31,548 nt of DNA from CAYYYJ01 sp964476045. GTDB lineage: Archaea; Aenigmatarchaeota; Aenigmatarchaeia; QMZP01; JACQNV01. This document shows positions 1-6,893 of this stretch, piece by piece. The stretch lies in contig CAYYYJ010000008.1 of NCBI GenBank assembly GCA_964476045.1, forward strand, positions 1 through 31,548, given 5' to 3'. Position 1 is the first letter of the stretch, and every line of letters starts with the position of its first letter. Position numbers and translations under genes: made by a program. The notes beneath the pieces were generated by a model. The model was not told where the DNA came from. It did no database searches and saw only the letters and a program-made list of their open reading frames with translations.

Positions 1-140
1 GAACTTAGCTTTATTTGAATATTTATATAACATTGGATTAATTTAGTTGTAAACCAATTTTTCTATTACTGTTAAAAAAATTATAACTGTTCATTATGAA
101 TAAAATCTGCTAACATAACTAATTAATACGAATAACATAA

Positions 141-149
141 GTATAAAGG
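141..149 (+). promoter_or_regulatory. TATA box for the duplicated winged-helix regulator
   Basis: GTATAAAGG lies about 40 bases before the ATG at 185. A start site about 26 bases downstream would give a leader of roughly 14 bases. Bases 1-140 are AT-rich and I see no gene in them. Confidence 0.4.
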
Positions 150-184
150 GGTTAATCAGAGCAGAATAGCTTTTCCACTCCATT

Positions 185-1252
185 ATGGGACTCACTTCAC
201 TAACAAAGAAAGAAAAACTGGTATTTTTTAACTTAGTAAAATATCCTTTATACAGCGACGGCCAGATATCAAAACTAATAGATGTTAAACGATCGACTAT
301 CACAGCTATAAGAAATAGGCTGAAAAGGGACGGGTTTTATTCTACTATAGTTGTCCCTAATTTGACTGCGCTAGGCTGCAGGCTTTTACAGATAACTTAT
401 GGTAACTACAATCCGCTGATGCCGATAGAGGAGAGAAGGAAGTCACCTACTTACGGAGAAGACGACAAGCACGCTGAACTTGTCCTGGCAAGATCTACAG
501 ATACAGAATTCATTAAAATATACATGGCAGAGCATCTGTACGATATAAGATATGTGCGCGACAGGGTTTTTATAGATTATGAAACACACAACTTCATAGA
601 AGACATCCACAGCATTTTATATCCGCTAGAACTATGCAATATAACTTCTTTTTTCAACTATGTCCCGCTTCTCGGAAAGCTTTTGGGCATCGAAGTTGGG
701 GAAGCAGATCACAATAACTATATTTTCAATGGGATAACCAAACAGGCTAACCTCACGAACGTTGAAAAAAGTATATTGGATGCGATAGTGAATAATCCGG
801 ACGCTAACATAGTTGAGCTTGCAAAAATAACTGGAAAGACCAGGTCCACAGTCAGCAAGATAAGCACAGATTTGACTGACAGACGGCTTATCCAAAAAAT
901 AAATTTGCCGACTATAGAGAAACTTGGATGCGAGCTCATGGTTTTCCTGCACACTAAATTCAACCCTAAGAGCTCAATGGAAGTGAGAAGAGACGATATG
1001 AAGCATATAATGAAAACAGCTGCCCACGTGTTTAAGGTCAGCGGAAATATAGAATCTGCCGGGATACTGGTGCCGAGGAATTACACCGAGTTTATCGCTC
1101 TATATAATGAGATGATCTCGCTCTATAGGGATAAAGGCTATATTTCTGAAAACCCTTATTCGCTACTTTTCCCAATAGAAAAAATAAAATACAAGAAGCT
1201 GGATTTCGGTTCGCTCATGCATAAGCTGTTGTTTGGAGAGGATTCTAAGTAA
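185..1252 (+). CDS. Winged-helix transcriptional regulator with two tandem homologous halves
   Basis: This 355-residue protein looks like a DNA-binding regulator built by internal duplication. Residues about 5-50 and 190-240 each form an Lrp/MarR-like helix-turn-helix (LTKKEKLVF... then LIDVKRSTITAIRNRL; LTNVEKSIL... then ITGKTRSTVSKISTDL). Each is followed by a similar block with an LGC motif (LTALGCRLL; IEKLGCELM) and an ending of the type ILYPLELCN or LLFPIEKIK before a Leu-Gly-rich tail. No membrane segment or enzyme motif is visible. The regulated genes cannot be told from sequence; the gene stands alone with its own TATA box. The helix-turn-helix call is firm, the fold of the second block is unknown to me. 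Confidence 0.7.
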   Translation: MGLTSLTKKEKLVFFNLVKYPLYSDGQISKLIDVKRSTITAIRNRLKRDGFYSTIVVPNLTALGCRLLQITYGNYNPLMPIEERRKSPTYGEDDKHAELVLARSTDTEFIKIYMAEHLYDIRYVRDRVFIDYETHNFIEDIHSILYPLELCNITSFFNYVPLLGKLLGIEVGEADHNNYIFNGITKQANLTNVEKSILDAIVNNPDANIVELAKITGKTRSTVSKISTDLTDRRLIQKINLPTIEKLGCELMVFLHTKFNPKSSMEVRRDDMKHIMKTAAHVFKVSGNIESAGILVPRNYTEFIALYNEMISLYRDKGYISENPYSLLFPIEKIKYKKLDFGSLMHKLLFGEDSK

Positions 1253-1271
1253 GTTATGGCCTATAGTTTAG

Positions 1272-1431
1272 TAGAAAGAAGGACCAAGAGCCAGAGAATA
1301 CAAAAAGCTAGGAATGAGAGATGATGTGCTTATTCTAAGGGAAAAACTCGAAAAAGCGGGAAAAGCTGCTTGAGTCAAAAACTATCAGCGATCTTATTAA
1401 AGTTGCTAAAAATCATGACCTGTCCCTGTGA
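1272..1431 (+). pseudogene. Degenerate gene remnant
   Basis: Two adjacent frames give protein-like stretches: REYKKLGMRDDVLILREKLE up to a TGA near 1374, and, after a one-base shift, SKTISDLIKVAKNHDLSL ending at 1431. Joined they would read as one amphipathic tail of about 50 residues, without an upstream part. I do not recognise the family; the amphipathic style recalls small antitoxins. The rest of the 1253-1594 gap shows no gene. Confidence 0.35.
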
Positions 1432-1565
1432 TCCCTAACGAAACCAGCCTTTATCCCCTTTGCTGCCCCGAACATGCTCCTTTTTCTTCTCATAGTAACT
1501 GTTGGTTTTGGGCTTAAAATTGGCCAGCCTTTATAAAGCTTCATAAGTTGCTACCGAATAGTAAC

Positions 1566-1573
1566 TTTATATA
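1566..1573 (+). promoter_or_regulatory. TATA box for the 1595 gene
   Basis: TTTATATA is centred 26 bases before the ATG at 1595, so the transcript should begin at or next to the start codon. The AAGGAGG at 1587-1593 is only one base from the ATG and would then be outside or at the very edge of the message, so it probably does not act as a ribosome site. Confidence 0.6.
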
Positions 1574-1594
1574 CCCCAAATCCAATAAGGAGGC

Positions 1595-2260
1595 ATGAGA
1601 TTAGACATTCTAATGGTCATTATAGCTGTGATCGGTGGGTTAGTAGCTTCAGTTGGACTAGTATTGCCTTACACAGGGTATTCCACAGCTGTTATTGAGG
1701 ACAATATAACTGCTGATCAACCAGCTATTCCTATTCAAAGCCCAACGAGTTTTGGTGATATACGCGCTCAGAGGCTCCCTATTGTGATTCTGGTAAACTC
1801 TGTATCAGGCGCTCTGAGCAATGTGTCAGTTTACTCTGATAATGAATTAAAAGGGCTTACAGACTCCAACGGAATTTTGATTTTCGAGGATATTCTAGGC
1901 CAGCATTCTATAGGCTTAAAAGGCGCTGGGTTCGAGAAAAACGATACTGTCTATACAGATAAACAGAACAATACTTTAAAGTATAAGGTTGATAGAAAAT
2001 TCACTTTAGTTGTCAAAGTTAAACAGATTTACCTAAATGACCCTGTAAAAAATGCCCTCGTTGAAATAGACGGGAAAGTAGAAGGTGCCACAGATGCGGA
2101 AGGTCGGTTTGCCATTGAAAATATGGATGAGGGCCAGCACGAAATAGAAGTTTCCTATAACGGGTTTTCTGAAGACAGGACTGTCAACCTAGACTCTGAG
2201 AAAACGCTAGAAATAGAAATGGTCACAGTACGAGAAAAGACTGCATATCTTTTAATTTAA
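1595..2260 (+). CDS. Membrane-anchored protein with two carboxypeptidase-regulatory-like (beta sandwich) domains
   Basis: Of 221 residues, 7-27 form a hydrophobic N-terminal anchor or signal segment (MVIIAVIGGLVASVGLVLPY). Two repeats follow, at about 67-140 and 145-220, each with the CarboxypepD_reg/PEGA pattern: a variable strand, then D-S/A-E/N-G, then a turn G-Q-H-S/E-I, as in VSVYSDNELKGLTDSNGILI and VEIDGKVEGATDAEGRFAIE. Such domains usually act as extracytoplasmic binding or structural modules; no catalytic site is seen. It is probably exposed outside the cell and tethered by the N-terminus. The start rests on TATA spacing. A specific role cannot be given. Confidence 0.7.
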   Translation: MRLDILMVIIAVIGGLVASVGLVLPYTGYSTAVIEDNITADQPAIPIQSPTSFGDIRAQRLPIVILVNSVSGALSNVSVYSDNELKGLTDSNGILIFEDILGQHSIGLKGAGFEKNDTVYTDKQNNTLKYKVDRKFTLVVKVKQIYLNDPVKNALVEIDGKVEGATDAEGRFAIENMDEGQHEIEVSYNGFSEDRTVNLDSEKTLEIEMVTVREKTAYLLI

Positions 2261-2297
2261 GCTGGTTTATCCAATTAGATTATGTCAACATTTTGCT

Positions 2298-3053
2298 ATG
2301 TCCAATCAAAAGCAGCTTCTGGGTAAAACAAAAATATCATGCAAACCGCTTTTAAAGTACAAGCCTATTCTAAAAATAGTCTATGTTTTCGGGTCTCTTG
2401 TTAATGGGGTGGCAAAAAAGACCAGCGACATCGATATAATGGTTGTTTATGATGATACAAAAGATGGGTCAGAAGAAATAGCCAATAGCATGAAGCTGGA
2501 GATCAAGTCAATCCAAGAGAACGGGAAAAAGCTTAAGATGAATATCTCTTTCCAGAACCTGATGGCCCTGAGCGATTGGTGGAGTTTAGTAAGAGATGGC
2601 GAACCATGGATCATTTCGAGTTTGGAGAAACCCTATCCTATCTACGACGATACTGGATATCTGAAGCTTGTTTCCGCTATGATCCAGAAACATCACGCCT
2701 ACAATAGGCCTGAAAAAGTCGAGAAGCTGGTGGATAGGACTTATTCCTATTCCATATCAAACCGTGAGATCCTTCTGAACGCGCTGAATGAACTTTTCCT
2801 GGCATCTGTCGAGGCAGCCCAGATATTTCTGATCTCAAAAGGAGTGCTAAACTTTGATCCCAAAAAAATGTCAATCGAACTAAGGAAGTATGGTATAAAA
2901 ACACTGGACCATTTTATTGACATAATTGACCTTATGGAAAAAGCGAATAAAGGCGTGCTCTCGGAGTTCACGGCAGAAAATGTCGACCATTATCAGGAAA
3001 AAATCAGGAATTTTGTAAACGAAATAGAGGATAGGATAACAGGAGAGAAATAA
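2298..3053 (+). CDS. Nucleotidyltransferase (MNT-type) with HEPN-like C-terminal helical domain
   Basis: The protein has 251 residues. Residues about 28-50 hold the pol-beta nucleotidyltransferase signature: G-S in YVFGSLVNG, then SDIDIMVV giving the D-x-D metal ligands. Residues about 125-250 are helical and resemble the HEPN-type domains often paired with such transferases, though I do not see the RNase R-x4-6-H motif. Members of the MNT family transfer nucleotides to proteins or small molecules, and in MNT/HEPN modules they neutralise a toxin by AMPylation; whether that holds here is inference. The next gene starts two bases after the stop and is related in sequence layout, so the two form an operon. 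Confidence 0.7.
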   Translation: MSNQKQLLGKTKISCKPLLKYKPILKIVYVFGSLVNGVAKKTSDIDIMVVYDDTKDGSEEIANSMKLEIKSIQENGKKLKMNISFQNLMALSDWWSLVRDGEPWIISSLEKPYPIYDDTGYLKLVSAMIQKHHAYNRPEKVEKLVDRTYSYSISNREILLNALNELFLASVEAAQIFLISKGVLNFDPKKMSIELRKYGIKTLDHFIDIIDLMEKANKGVLSEFTAENVDHYQEKIRNFVNEIEDRITGEK

Positions 3054-3055
3054 AT

Positions 3056-3730
3056 ATGGAAAAACAGCTCAAATCGCTTTTATTGAAATACAGAGGGTCA
3101 ATAAAATCAATCTGGTTACAGGATCGGGAGATCTATTTCCTAGCCAAAAACAGGCAAAAGGAAATAGAAAAATCAGCTCTGAGATCGATGAAAGGCTATA
3201 AAGTCAAAATTTTCTTATTAAACAATTATTTTGAAAATGTTTTTGAGGGAAACCTGAATTTCTACGAAAATATAAACCAGGCTCAGGTGCTCTATGATCC
3301 GAATTCTTTCATAGATCCTATTAAGAAAATGGTTGAGTCAGGTAAAATAACAGGGACTAAGCAAAGCTTCCTTCTAAAGTTCCTTAAAATATCTGAGCAT
3401 TTTAAGAAGGTAAATTCAATCAAATTCGATGTGTTGAATAACAGCATACTTCTTATAGTTGAGAGCAGCCAGGCAGCTTTGTTGGAATATGCAGATAAAG
3501 TTCCTTCCCTCAGAAAAGTCCCTGACTATCTCGAGAAGTACTTAGTCCCAAGGGGCCTCGAAAAAAGATATATGGAATGGGTTAGTGGAGTAATAAAAAA
3601 TTATAAAGAGATCGAGCATGGAAATAGAGGCTTGCCATCTGGGACCGAACTAGATATCATACAGAAAAAGGCCGAAGAATTTAGGGACAGGATAAATGCC
3701 ATACTAGAATCAAGTAGAGAAGAAAACTGA
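3056..3730 (+). CDS. Companion protein: degenerate nucleotidyltransferase-like domain plus HEPN-like helices
   Basis: This 224-residue protein follows the pattern of the preceding one. An alpha/beta N-terminal part (SIKSIWLQDREIYFLAKN) has no G-S and no D-x-D motif. A linker VLYDPNSFIDPIKKMV matches PIYDDTGYLKLVSAMI of the neighbour, and the C-terminal helices (LLIVESSQAALLEYAD, then DIIQKKAEEFRDRINAI) match SVEAAQIF and HYQEKIRNFVNEI. I infer that it is a catalytically dead paralogue forming a complex with the upstream transferase. The alignment was made by eye; the family has no name I can give. Confidence 0.6.
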   Translation: MEKQLKSLLLKYRGSIKSIWLQDREIYFLAKNRQKEIEKSALRSMKGYKVKIFLLNNYFENVFEGNLNFYENINQAQVLYDPNSFIDPIKKMVESGKITGTKQSFLLKFLKISEHFKKVNSIKFDVLNNSILLIVESSQAALLEYADKVPSLRKVPDYLEKYLVPRGLEKRYMEWVSGVIKNYKEIEHGNRGLPSGTELDIIQKKAEEFRDRINAILESSREEN

Positions 3731-3752
3731 TCATAGAAAATTGAAGTTGATC

Positions 3753-3860
3753 TTATCCAATTGGTGGATCAAGTTCTTCCTTCGGGTTCTGTTTTCCAGC
3801 GACATAACGACAGGGCTGGGCGTCGTCTATACCCAAGTTGATGATCTCATATACTGGCAT
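3753..3860 (-). CDS. Possible 35-residue protein at the end of the caspase-like operon
   Basis: An ATG at 3860 lies inside the last codons of the protease gene (14-base overlap, other frame) and opens a short frame, MPVYEIINLGIDDAQPCRYV..., ending ELDPPIG. The composition is protein-like and the overlap suggests translational coupling. With 35 residues and no recognised family, it may also be chance or a truncated gene. Confidence 0.35.
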   Translation of the reverse strand: MPVYEIINLGIDDAQPCRYVAGKQNPKEELDPPIG

Positions 3861-4494
3861 TTTTATCCCCTATTAATTTTTGGGCCAGTTTGTCCCAAAT
3901 GAGCCACCTCATGATTTCAGATGCATCAGGTTCCGTACTTGTACTGTAATACTCTATGCATCTTTCGAATTCGGTTTGTGATTTATCAAAAGCCTCTCCT
4001 GCTGTTTTGCCCCTGATCATATCAATCGCTACTCGGTTTGAAGATTCAAGAAAAGGTTGCGCTTTTTTATCTCTGAGTGGGGTAGTGCCACTGTTCCTAT
4101 CTGCGAGGAAAGCGAAAGGCCTATTATATCCTATATAGACCTTTGCACCATTTCTAACAGCTTCTTTCCCTAATATTTCTGCGGAGTCGCAAGACAATGC
4201 ATAAACCAGCCTTTTTTCCAAAATTTTATCGTTTAAACCTGCCTGCACAATCACTTTATCATTATGGCCGCAAACAGCATCTGGTGACCCGTGACCATTT
4301 AAAAAAACTAGAGACGGATTTTTCTTTTTTAAAACGCTTTCAAGCGATTCCTTATTAGCTTTTTCTCCCTCAAGGTCAATAATATCAAAGTTCTCCTTCT
4401 CTGCTGCCAATATAACCTTAGAAGCCCATGCATACAGGTATGATGTAGTATCTTCGTAATTAGGCCTTGTTACAATTGTCGATTTATTTTCCAT
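3847..4494 (-). CDS. Caspase-like (clan CD) cysteine peptidase
   Basis: This 215-residue protein carries the clan CD layout used by caspases, gingipain-type C25 and CHAT proteases. A hydrophobic strand ends in NGHGSPD (His-Gly, H68), and about 34 residues on a second strand ends in YALSCDSAEILG (Cys, C102), followed by a GAKVYIGYNRPFAF strand. The spacing and the small residue before Cys fit a His/Cys dyad. No signal peptide is seen, so it should act in the cytoplasm. It overlaps the 70-residue gene upstream by 11 bases. The substrate is unknown; the neighbouring small proteins could be inhibitor, sensor or substrate. The alternative is a CHAT subtype; the clan is more certain than the family. 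Confidence 0.7.
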   Translation of the reverse strand: MENKSTIVTRPNYEDTTSYLYAWASKVILAAEKENFDIIDLEGEKANKESLESVLKKKNPSLVFLNGHGSPDAVCGHNDKVIVQAGLNDKILEKRLVYALSCDSAEILGKEAVRNGAKVYIGYNRPFAFLADRNSGTTPLRDKKAQPFLESSNRVAIDMIRGKTAGEAFDKSQTEFERCIEYYSTSTEPDASEIMRWLIWDKLAQKLIGDKNASI

Positions 4495-4696
4495 TTTTCT
4501 CTATTTCCTTTTTAAAATACTTCAAGTATTCTAGTTGGCTTTCAACAATTATTTTACCTATGTCATCCCTTTTTGCCAGATGTTGGAGAAGGTCTGTTTT
4601 GCTAAGGCTGCCGTAATTGCCTAAAGATAATTTGAGATTAGCTGGCATAGCCTCAATACGAACTTCAGCAAGTTTCCAATCGTCCTCTCCAATCAT
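4484..4696 (-). CDS. Small unknown protein of the caspase-like operon (70 residues)
   Basis: The protein has no recognised family. It begins with a charged strand-rich part (WKLAEVRIEAMPANLKLSLG) and continues with a helical part (SLSKTDLLQHLAKRDDIGKI, then VESQLEYLKYFKKEIEK). The ATG at 4696 overlaps the stop of the 59-residue gene (ATGA), and its 3' end overlaps the protease gene by 11 bases, so all three are almost certainly translated together. A role as partner of the protease is inferred only from this coupling. Confidence 0.65.
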   Translation of the reverse strand: MIGEDDWKLAEVRIEAMPANLKLSLGNYGSLSKTDLLQHLAKRDDIGKIIVESQLEYLKYFKKEIEKNGK

Positions 4697-4872
4697 ATTA
4701 TCCCCTTACTTGTTAGGCTTTCCTGAATTTTTCTCCCTAGTTTTGTATTATTTTTTATTTCCCTGTGTGCCATTATCCAACTTATTGGCTGATCATCTAT
4801 TACAACAACTGTGTTGCTGCGCTCGGCTAAGGGCAAGGATGCATAGACTTTGATAAATCTTTCAAGGCTCAT
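4693..4872 (-). CDS. Small unknown protein of the caspase-like operon (59 residues)
   Basis: From the ATG at 4872 the frame reads MSLERFIKVYASLPLAERSN, a VVVIDDQPISW strand-turn, then a helix (MAHREIKNNTKLGRKIQESL) and stops at 4693-4695. The TGA overlaps the next ATG. The sequence is well-composed protein with a likely globular alpha/beta fold; the family is not recognised. It begins nine bases after the stop of the preceding frameshifted gene, and a TTTAAG about 24 bases before its ATG could also serve as a separate TATA box. Confidence 0.6.
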   Translation of the reverse strand: MSLERFIKVYASLPLAERSNTVVVIDDQPISWIMAHREIKNNTKLGRKIQESLTSKGII

Positions 4873-4880
4873 ATAATATA

Positions 4881-5058
4881 TTAGGCTTCAGTAAGACTTA
4901 AATTATTCACCTTCCTGATAGCATCCTCAATAGACTTTAGAACCTGTGGATTCTCTATAAGAAGATCATTATTTTATCCGCTTTTTCCCACTAGCGTCCC
5001 TTTCCATGGCCTTTCTGTGCCTGTCCTCATCACAGTAAACAATTAGATGTGTGTCCAT
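4881..5058 (-). pseudogene. First gene of the caspase-like operon, interrupted by a one-base frameshift
   Basis: The ATG at 5058 gives MDTHLIVYCDEDRHRKAMER and stops after 29 codons. Removing one A from the AAAA run at 4972-4975 joins this to the next frame, which continues NNDLLIENPQVLKSIEDAIR and ends SLTEA at 4881, for about 58 residues. The C-terminal helix resembles the tails of small antitoxin-like proteins. The single-base break in a homopolymer could be a true mutation, an assembly error or ribosomal slippage. The promoter in front of it looks intact. Confidence 0.55.
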
Positions 5059-5078
5059 AGTCCTCACTTGCCACCAAA

Positions 5079-5086
5079 ATATTTAA
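5079..5086 (-). promoter_or_regulatory. TATA box of the caspase-like operon
   Basis: On the minus strand TTAAATAT is centred about 25 bases before the ATG at 5058, predicting a leaderless operon message. It lies 33 bases after the 3' end of tRNA-Tyr on the same strand. Confidence 0.55.
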
Positions 5087-5118
5087 GGATGGATGAGAGT
5101 CATAATATGCCACAATTG

Positions 5119-5375
5119 TCCCAGGGGTGAGAGTCGAACTCACGGCCTATCGATTTCTGACGAAAGTTGGACATTGATCTCGAGATCGATGTCGTCCTTT
5201 ATTAAAAGCGACTACTTTTGAGAGATACAGGCCTGCCTGTAAATCACTACAGTCGATCGCTCTGCCATTGCTCATCCAACCTTTAATATTCACTGATTGC
5301 TACAGTATATGCCTTTCTTTGGGTACTGTAGCCTTTCTTTCGCGAAAGAAAGGCTAGAAGCTGAGCTACCCCGGG
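5119..5375 (-). tRNA. tRNA-Tyr (GTA) with two introns: D loop and anticodon loop
   Basis: The 5' exon starts at 5375: acceptor CCCGGGG, TA, D stem GCTC, then AGC. After about 92 bases the D loop resumes (TGGCA), with D stem GAGC at 5262-5259, anticodon stem ATCGA, anticodon GTA at 5250-5248. A second intron of about 92 bases (around 5246-5155) interrupts at position 37/38. The last exon has stem TCGAT (5153-5149), variable AGGCC, T arm GTGAG/CTCAC and acceptor CCCTGGG ending at 5120, then A73. All stems pair, the acceptor with one G-U. CCA is not encoded. Exact splice points are uncertain by a few bases. A TATTTAAG box sits about 25-32 bases upstream of the 5' end. Confidence 0.8.
5311..5354 (-). 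repeat. Hairpin repeat copy R1, inside the tRNA-Tyr D-loop intron
   Basis: On the minus strand a perfect 24-base palindrome (GCCTTTCTTTCG and its complement, 5354-5331) is followed by TACAGTACCC and a third arm copy AAAGAAAGGC (5320-5311). CTACAGTA and TACTGTAG just outside form a second inverted pair. The order hairpin, spacer, CC-AAAGAAAGG is shared with R2-R4. Confidence 0.7.
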
Positions 5376-5399
5376 ATGTTAAATATGGTTTTCTACAGC

Positions 5400-5408
5400 T
5401 TAAATATT
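5400..5408 (-). promoter_or_regulatory. TATA box for tRNA-Tyr
   Basis: On the minus strand ATATTTAAG precedes the mature 5' end at 5375 by about 25 bases, the usual archaeal tRNA promoter distance. It is in the short gap after the stop of the membrane protein gene at 5428. Confidence 0.5.
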
Positions 5409-5427
5409 ATTATGAGTTAGAAATAGC

Positions 5428-6795
5428 CTATTGGACAGTGAGTTCATTAGATCGTATCAGTCCCCTATTCTTTCGTCCAGTCACATAGTTCATTGTCGCT
5501 GTAGAGAGTTTTAGACTTTCTGCATGCAATAATGCATCTATAGAATATGACAAAACCCTGACCTCGCCTTTCATTAGGCTACCTAATTTCCATAGAAGTT
5601 CTGTGCCTAACTGTGATGACCTTATATTAGGCGAAAGTCCGCCAGACTCAGTTGATTTTATTTTAGCTATAGGCTGCAAAAAGTCCCTGACTATAACATC
5701 TTTCATCTCAGTTAGCCCATTATTTTTCACTTCTAGTATAATAGAAAACTGGCCTTTTCCCATCCTTACAGAACTTTTCCTTATTTTCGGTTTTGTGTTC
5801 ATCAGCAGTGCATAAACCACGACTGCGATCAAAACAACCAAACCAGCCAAATACATTAAAAGATTTTGCCATTTCTCAACACGGTATTTTATTATTGCAA
5901 CTTCGCCAGGCCTTATTTTATCCAATGTAAACTCGTATTTGACATTTTGGTCAGATTTTATTAGATCGGTCGAGTTGGTAATCAATGTTATGAACTGGCC
6001 TTTAGGGATTTCTTCATAAACTTTATAATCATTTTCCACAAGATTTCCATAATTATAGAGGCTTATTTCAACCTCATCATATAGCAGTCCGCTTGTAATT
6101 TTTCTGTCCTGCTTGACGCTTCTAGATAGGCCTATATCAAAATTCGTGGATTTGGAAAGGATAGTATCTTTAATTGAAACCCTCAGGGAATACTTCCCTG
6201 TTGGAAGATCAGAAACGTCGATAGAATTTTCTATTGTAGCCTCTTTTTCTATTTCCTGCGAGAGCTCTGCTGATTTAGCAACTTTTCCGTTTATGTCAAG
6301 GATATCAAAAACAAAATTCGTTTTAATCTTATCATCTGGTTTTAATGTTATTTTGCCTGTGACTTTATTGTTCTGGACCTTGCCCTCAAAGTTTTTCAAT
6401 ATGTATTTGTCTGGATGCTGGACCCAGAGGTTCAGTGGAAGCGAAAAGTTAATTTGGCTATTTTCTTGGGCTTCCAAATAAACGGTTAGCGGAAATCTGC
6501 CTATATCTTCTGTTGGGTTAATTGTAATTGCTTTGAAAACAGTAGAGTTCCCTACAACCACAAATTTATTCTCAAGTATTATTGTTTTTGGATAGCTGCC
6601 TTGTATGGAAGCTGAAAAAGTGGAGCTTGTATTCTGCGGGTTTTTAATTGTCAGGTTAACCACTGTAATATTATTGAGCCCGACAATGACATCTTTGTTC
6701 GAAAGACTAGCAGTTATCGACTCTTCCGCTAGACCAACAGTTATAGATATGCAAAAAAACACAAAAACCGCGACAAAACCCATCTGCTTAAGCAT
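5428..6795 (-). CDS. Secreted membrane-anchored protein with beta-sandwich (CARDB/DUF11-like) domains
   Basis: The 455-residue protein has a signal peptide at residues 1-22 (MGFVAVFVFFCISITVGLAE) and one membrane segment at about 336-356 (LLMYLAGLVVLIAVVVYALL). The large region before it is made of strand-rich domains typical of archaeal envelope proteins (NLTIKNPQNTSSTFSASIQG). After the membrane comes another domain (ILEVKNNGLTEMKDVIVRDF) of the DUF11/CARDB type, probably cytoplasmic if the topology is simple. No enzyme motif is seen. It may act in the cell surface layer or as a scaffold. It lies between the two intron-rich tRNA genes on the same strand. Confidence 0.65.
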   Translation of the reverse strand: MLKQMGFVAVFVFFCISITVGLAEESITASLSNKDVIVGLNNITVVNLTIKNPQNTSSTFSASIQGSYPKTIILENKFVVVGNSTVFKAITINPTEDIGRFPLTVYLEAQENSQINFSLPLNLWVQHPDKYILKNFEGKVQNNKVTGKITLKPDDKIKTNFVFDILDINGKVAKSAELSQEIEKEATIENSIDVSDLPTGKYSLRVSIKDTILSKSTNFDIGLSRSVKQDRKITSGLLYDEVEISLYNYGNLVENDYKVYEEIPKGQFITLITNSTDLIKSDQNVKYEFTLDKIRPGEVAIIKYRVEKWQNLLMYLAGLVVLIAVVVYALLMNTKPKIRKSSVRMGKGQFSIILEVKNNGLTEMKDVIVRDFLQPIAKIKSTESGGLSPNIRSSQLGTELLWKLGSLMKGEVRVLSYSIDALLHAESLKLSTATMNYVTGRKNRGLIRSNELTVQ

Positions 6796-6893
6796 AATCT
6801 ATATAATACGCGGGCTTATTTAAAAAGTTTATGAACAACAAAGTGTTTTTAGGAGCTGCTTCTGCCGCATATTCCATTGTTTTCTATCGTGAG

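Noticed and set aside
2298..3730. Classic MNT/HEPN toxin-antitoxin pair
   Set aside because: Both domains appear in each protein and the HEPN RNase motif R-x4-6-H was not found, so the standard two-gene arrangement does not fit.
5264..5280. GGTTGGATGAGC taken as the 5' acceptor of tRNA-Tyr, with only one intron
   Set aside because: It does not pair with the 3' acceptor CCCTGGG, and its GAGC cannot form a D stem with GAGC. The segment CCCGGGG-TA-GCTC at 5375-5363 pairs perfectly instead.
5331..5354. Hairpin as an intrinsic terminator
   Set aside because: It lies inside a tRNA gene and has no T run after it; the same hairpin recurs at three other sites in different settings.
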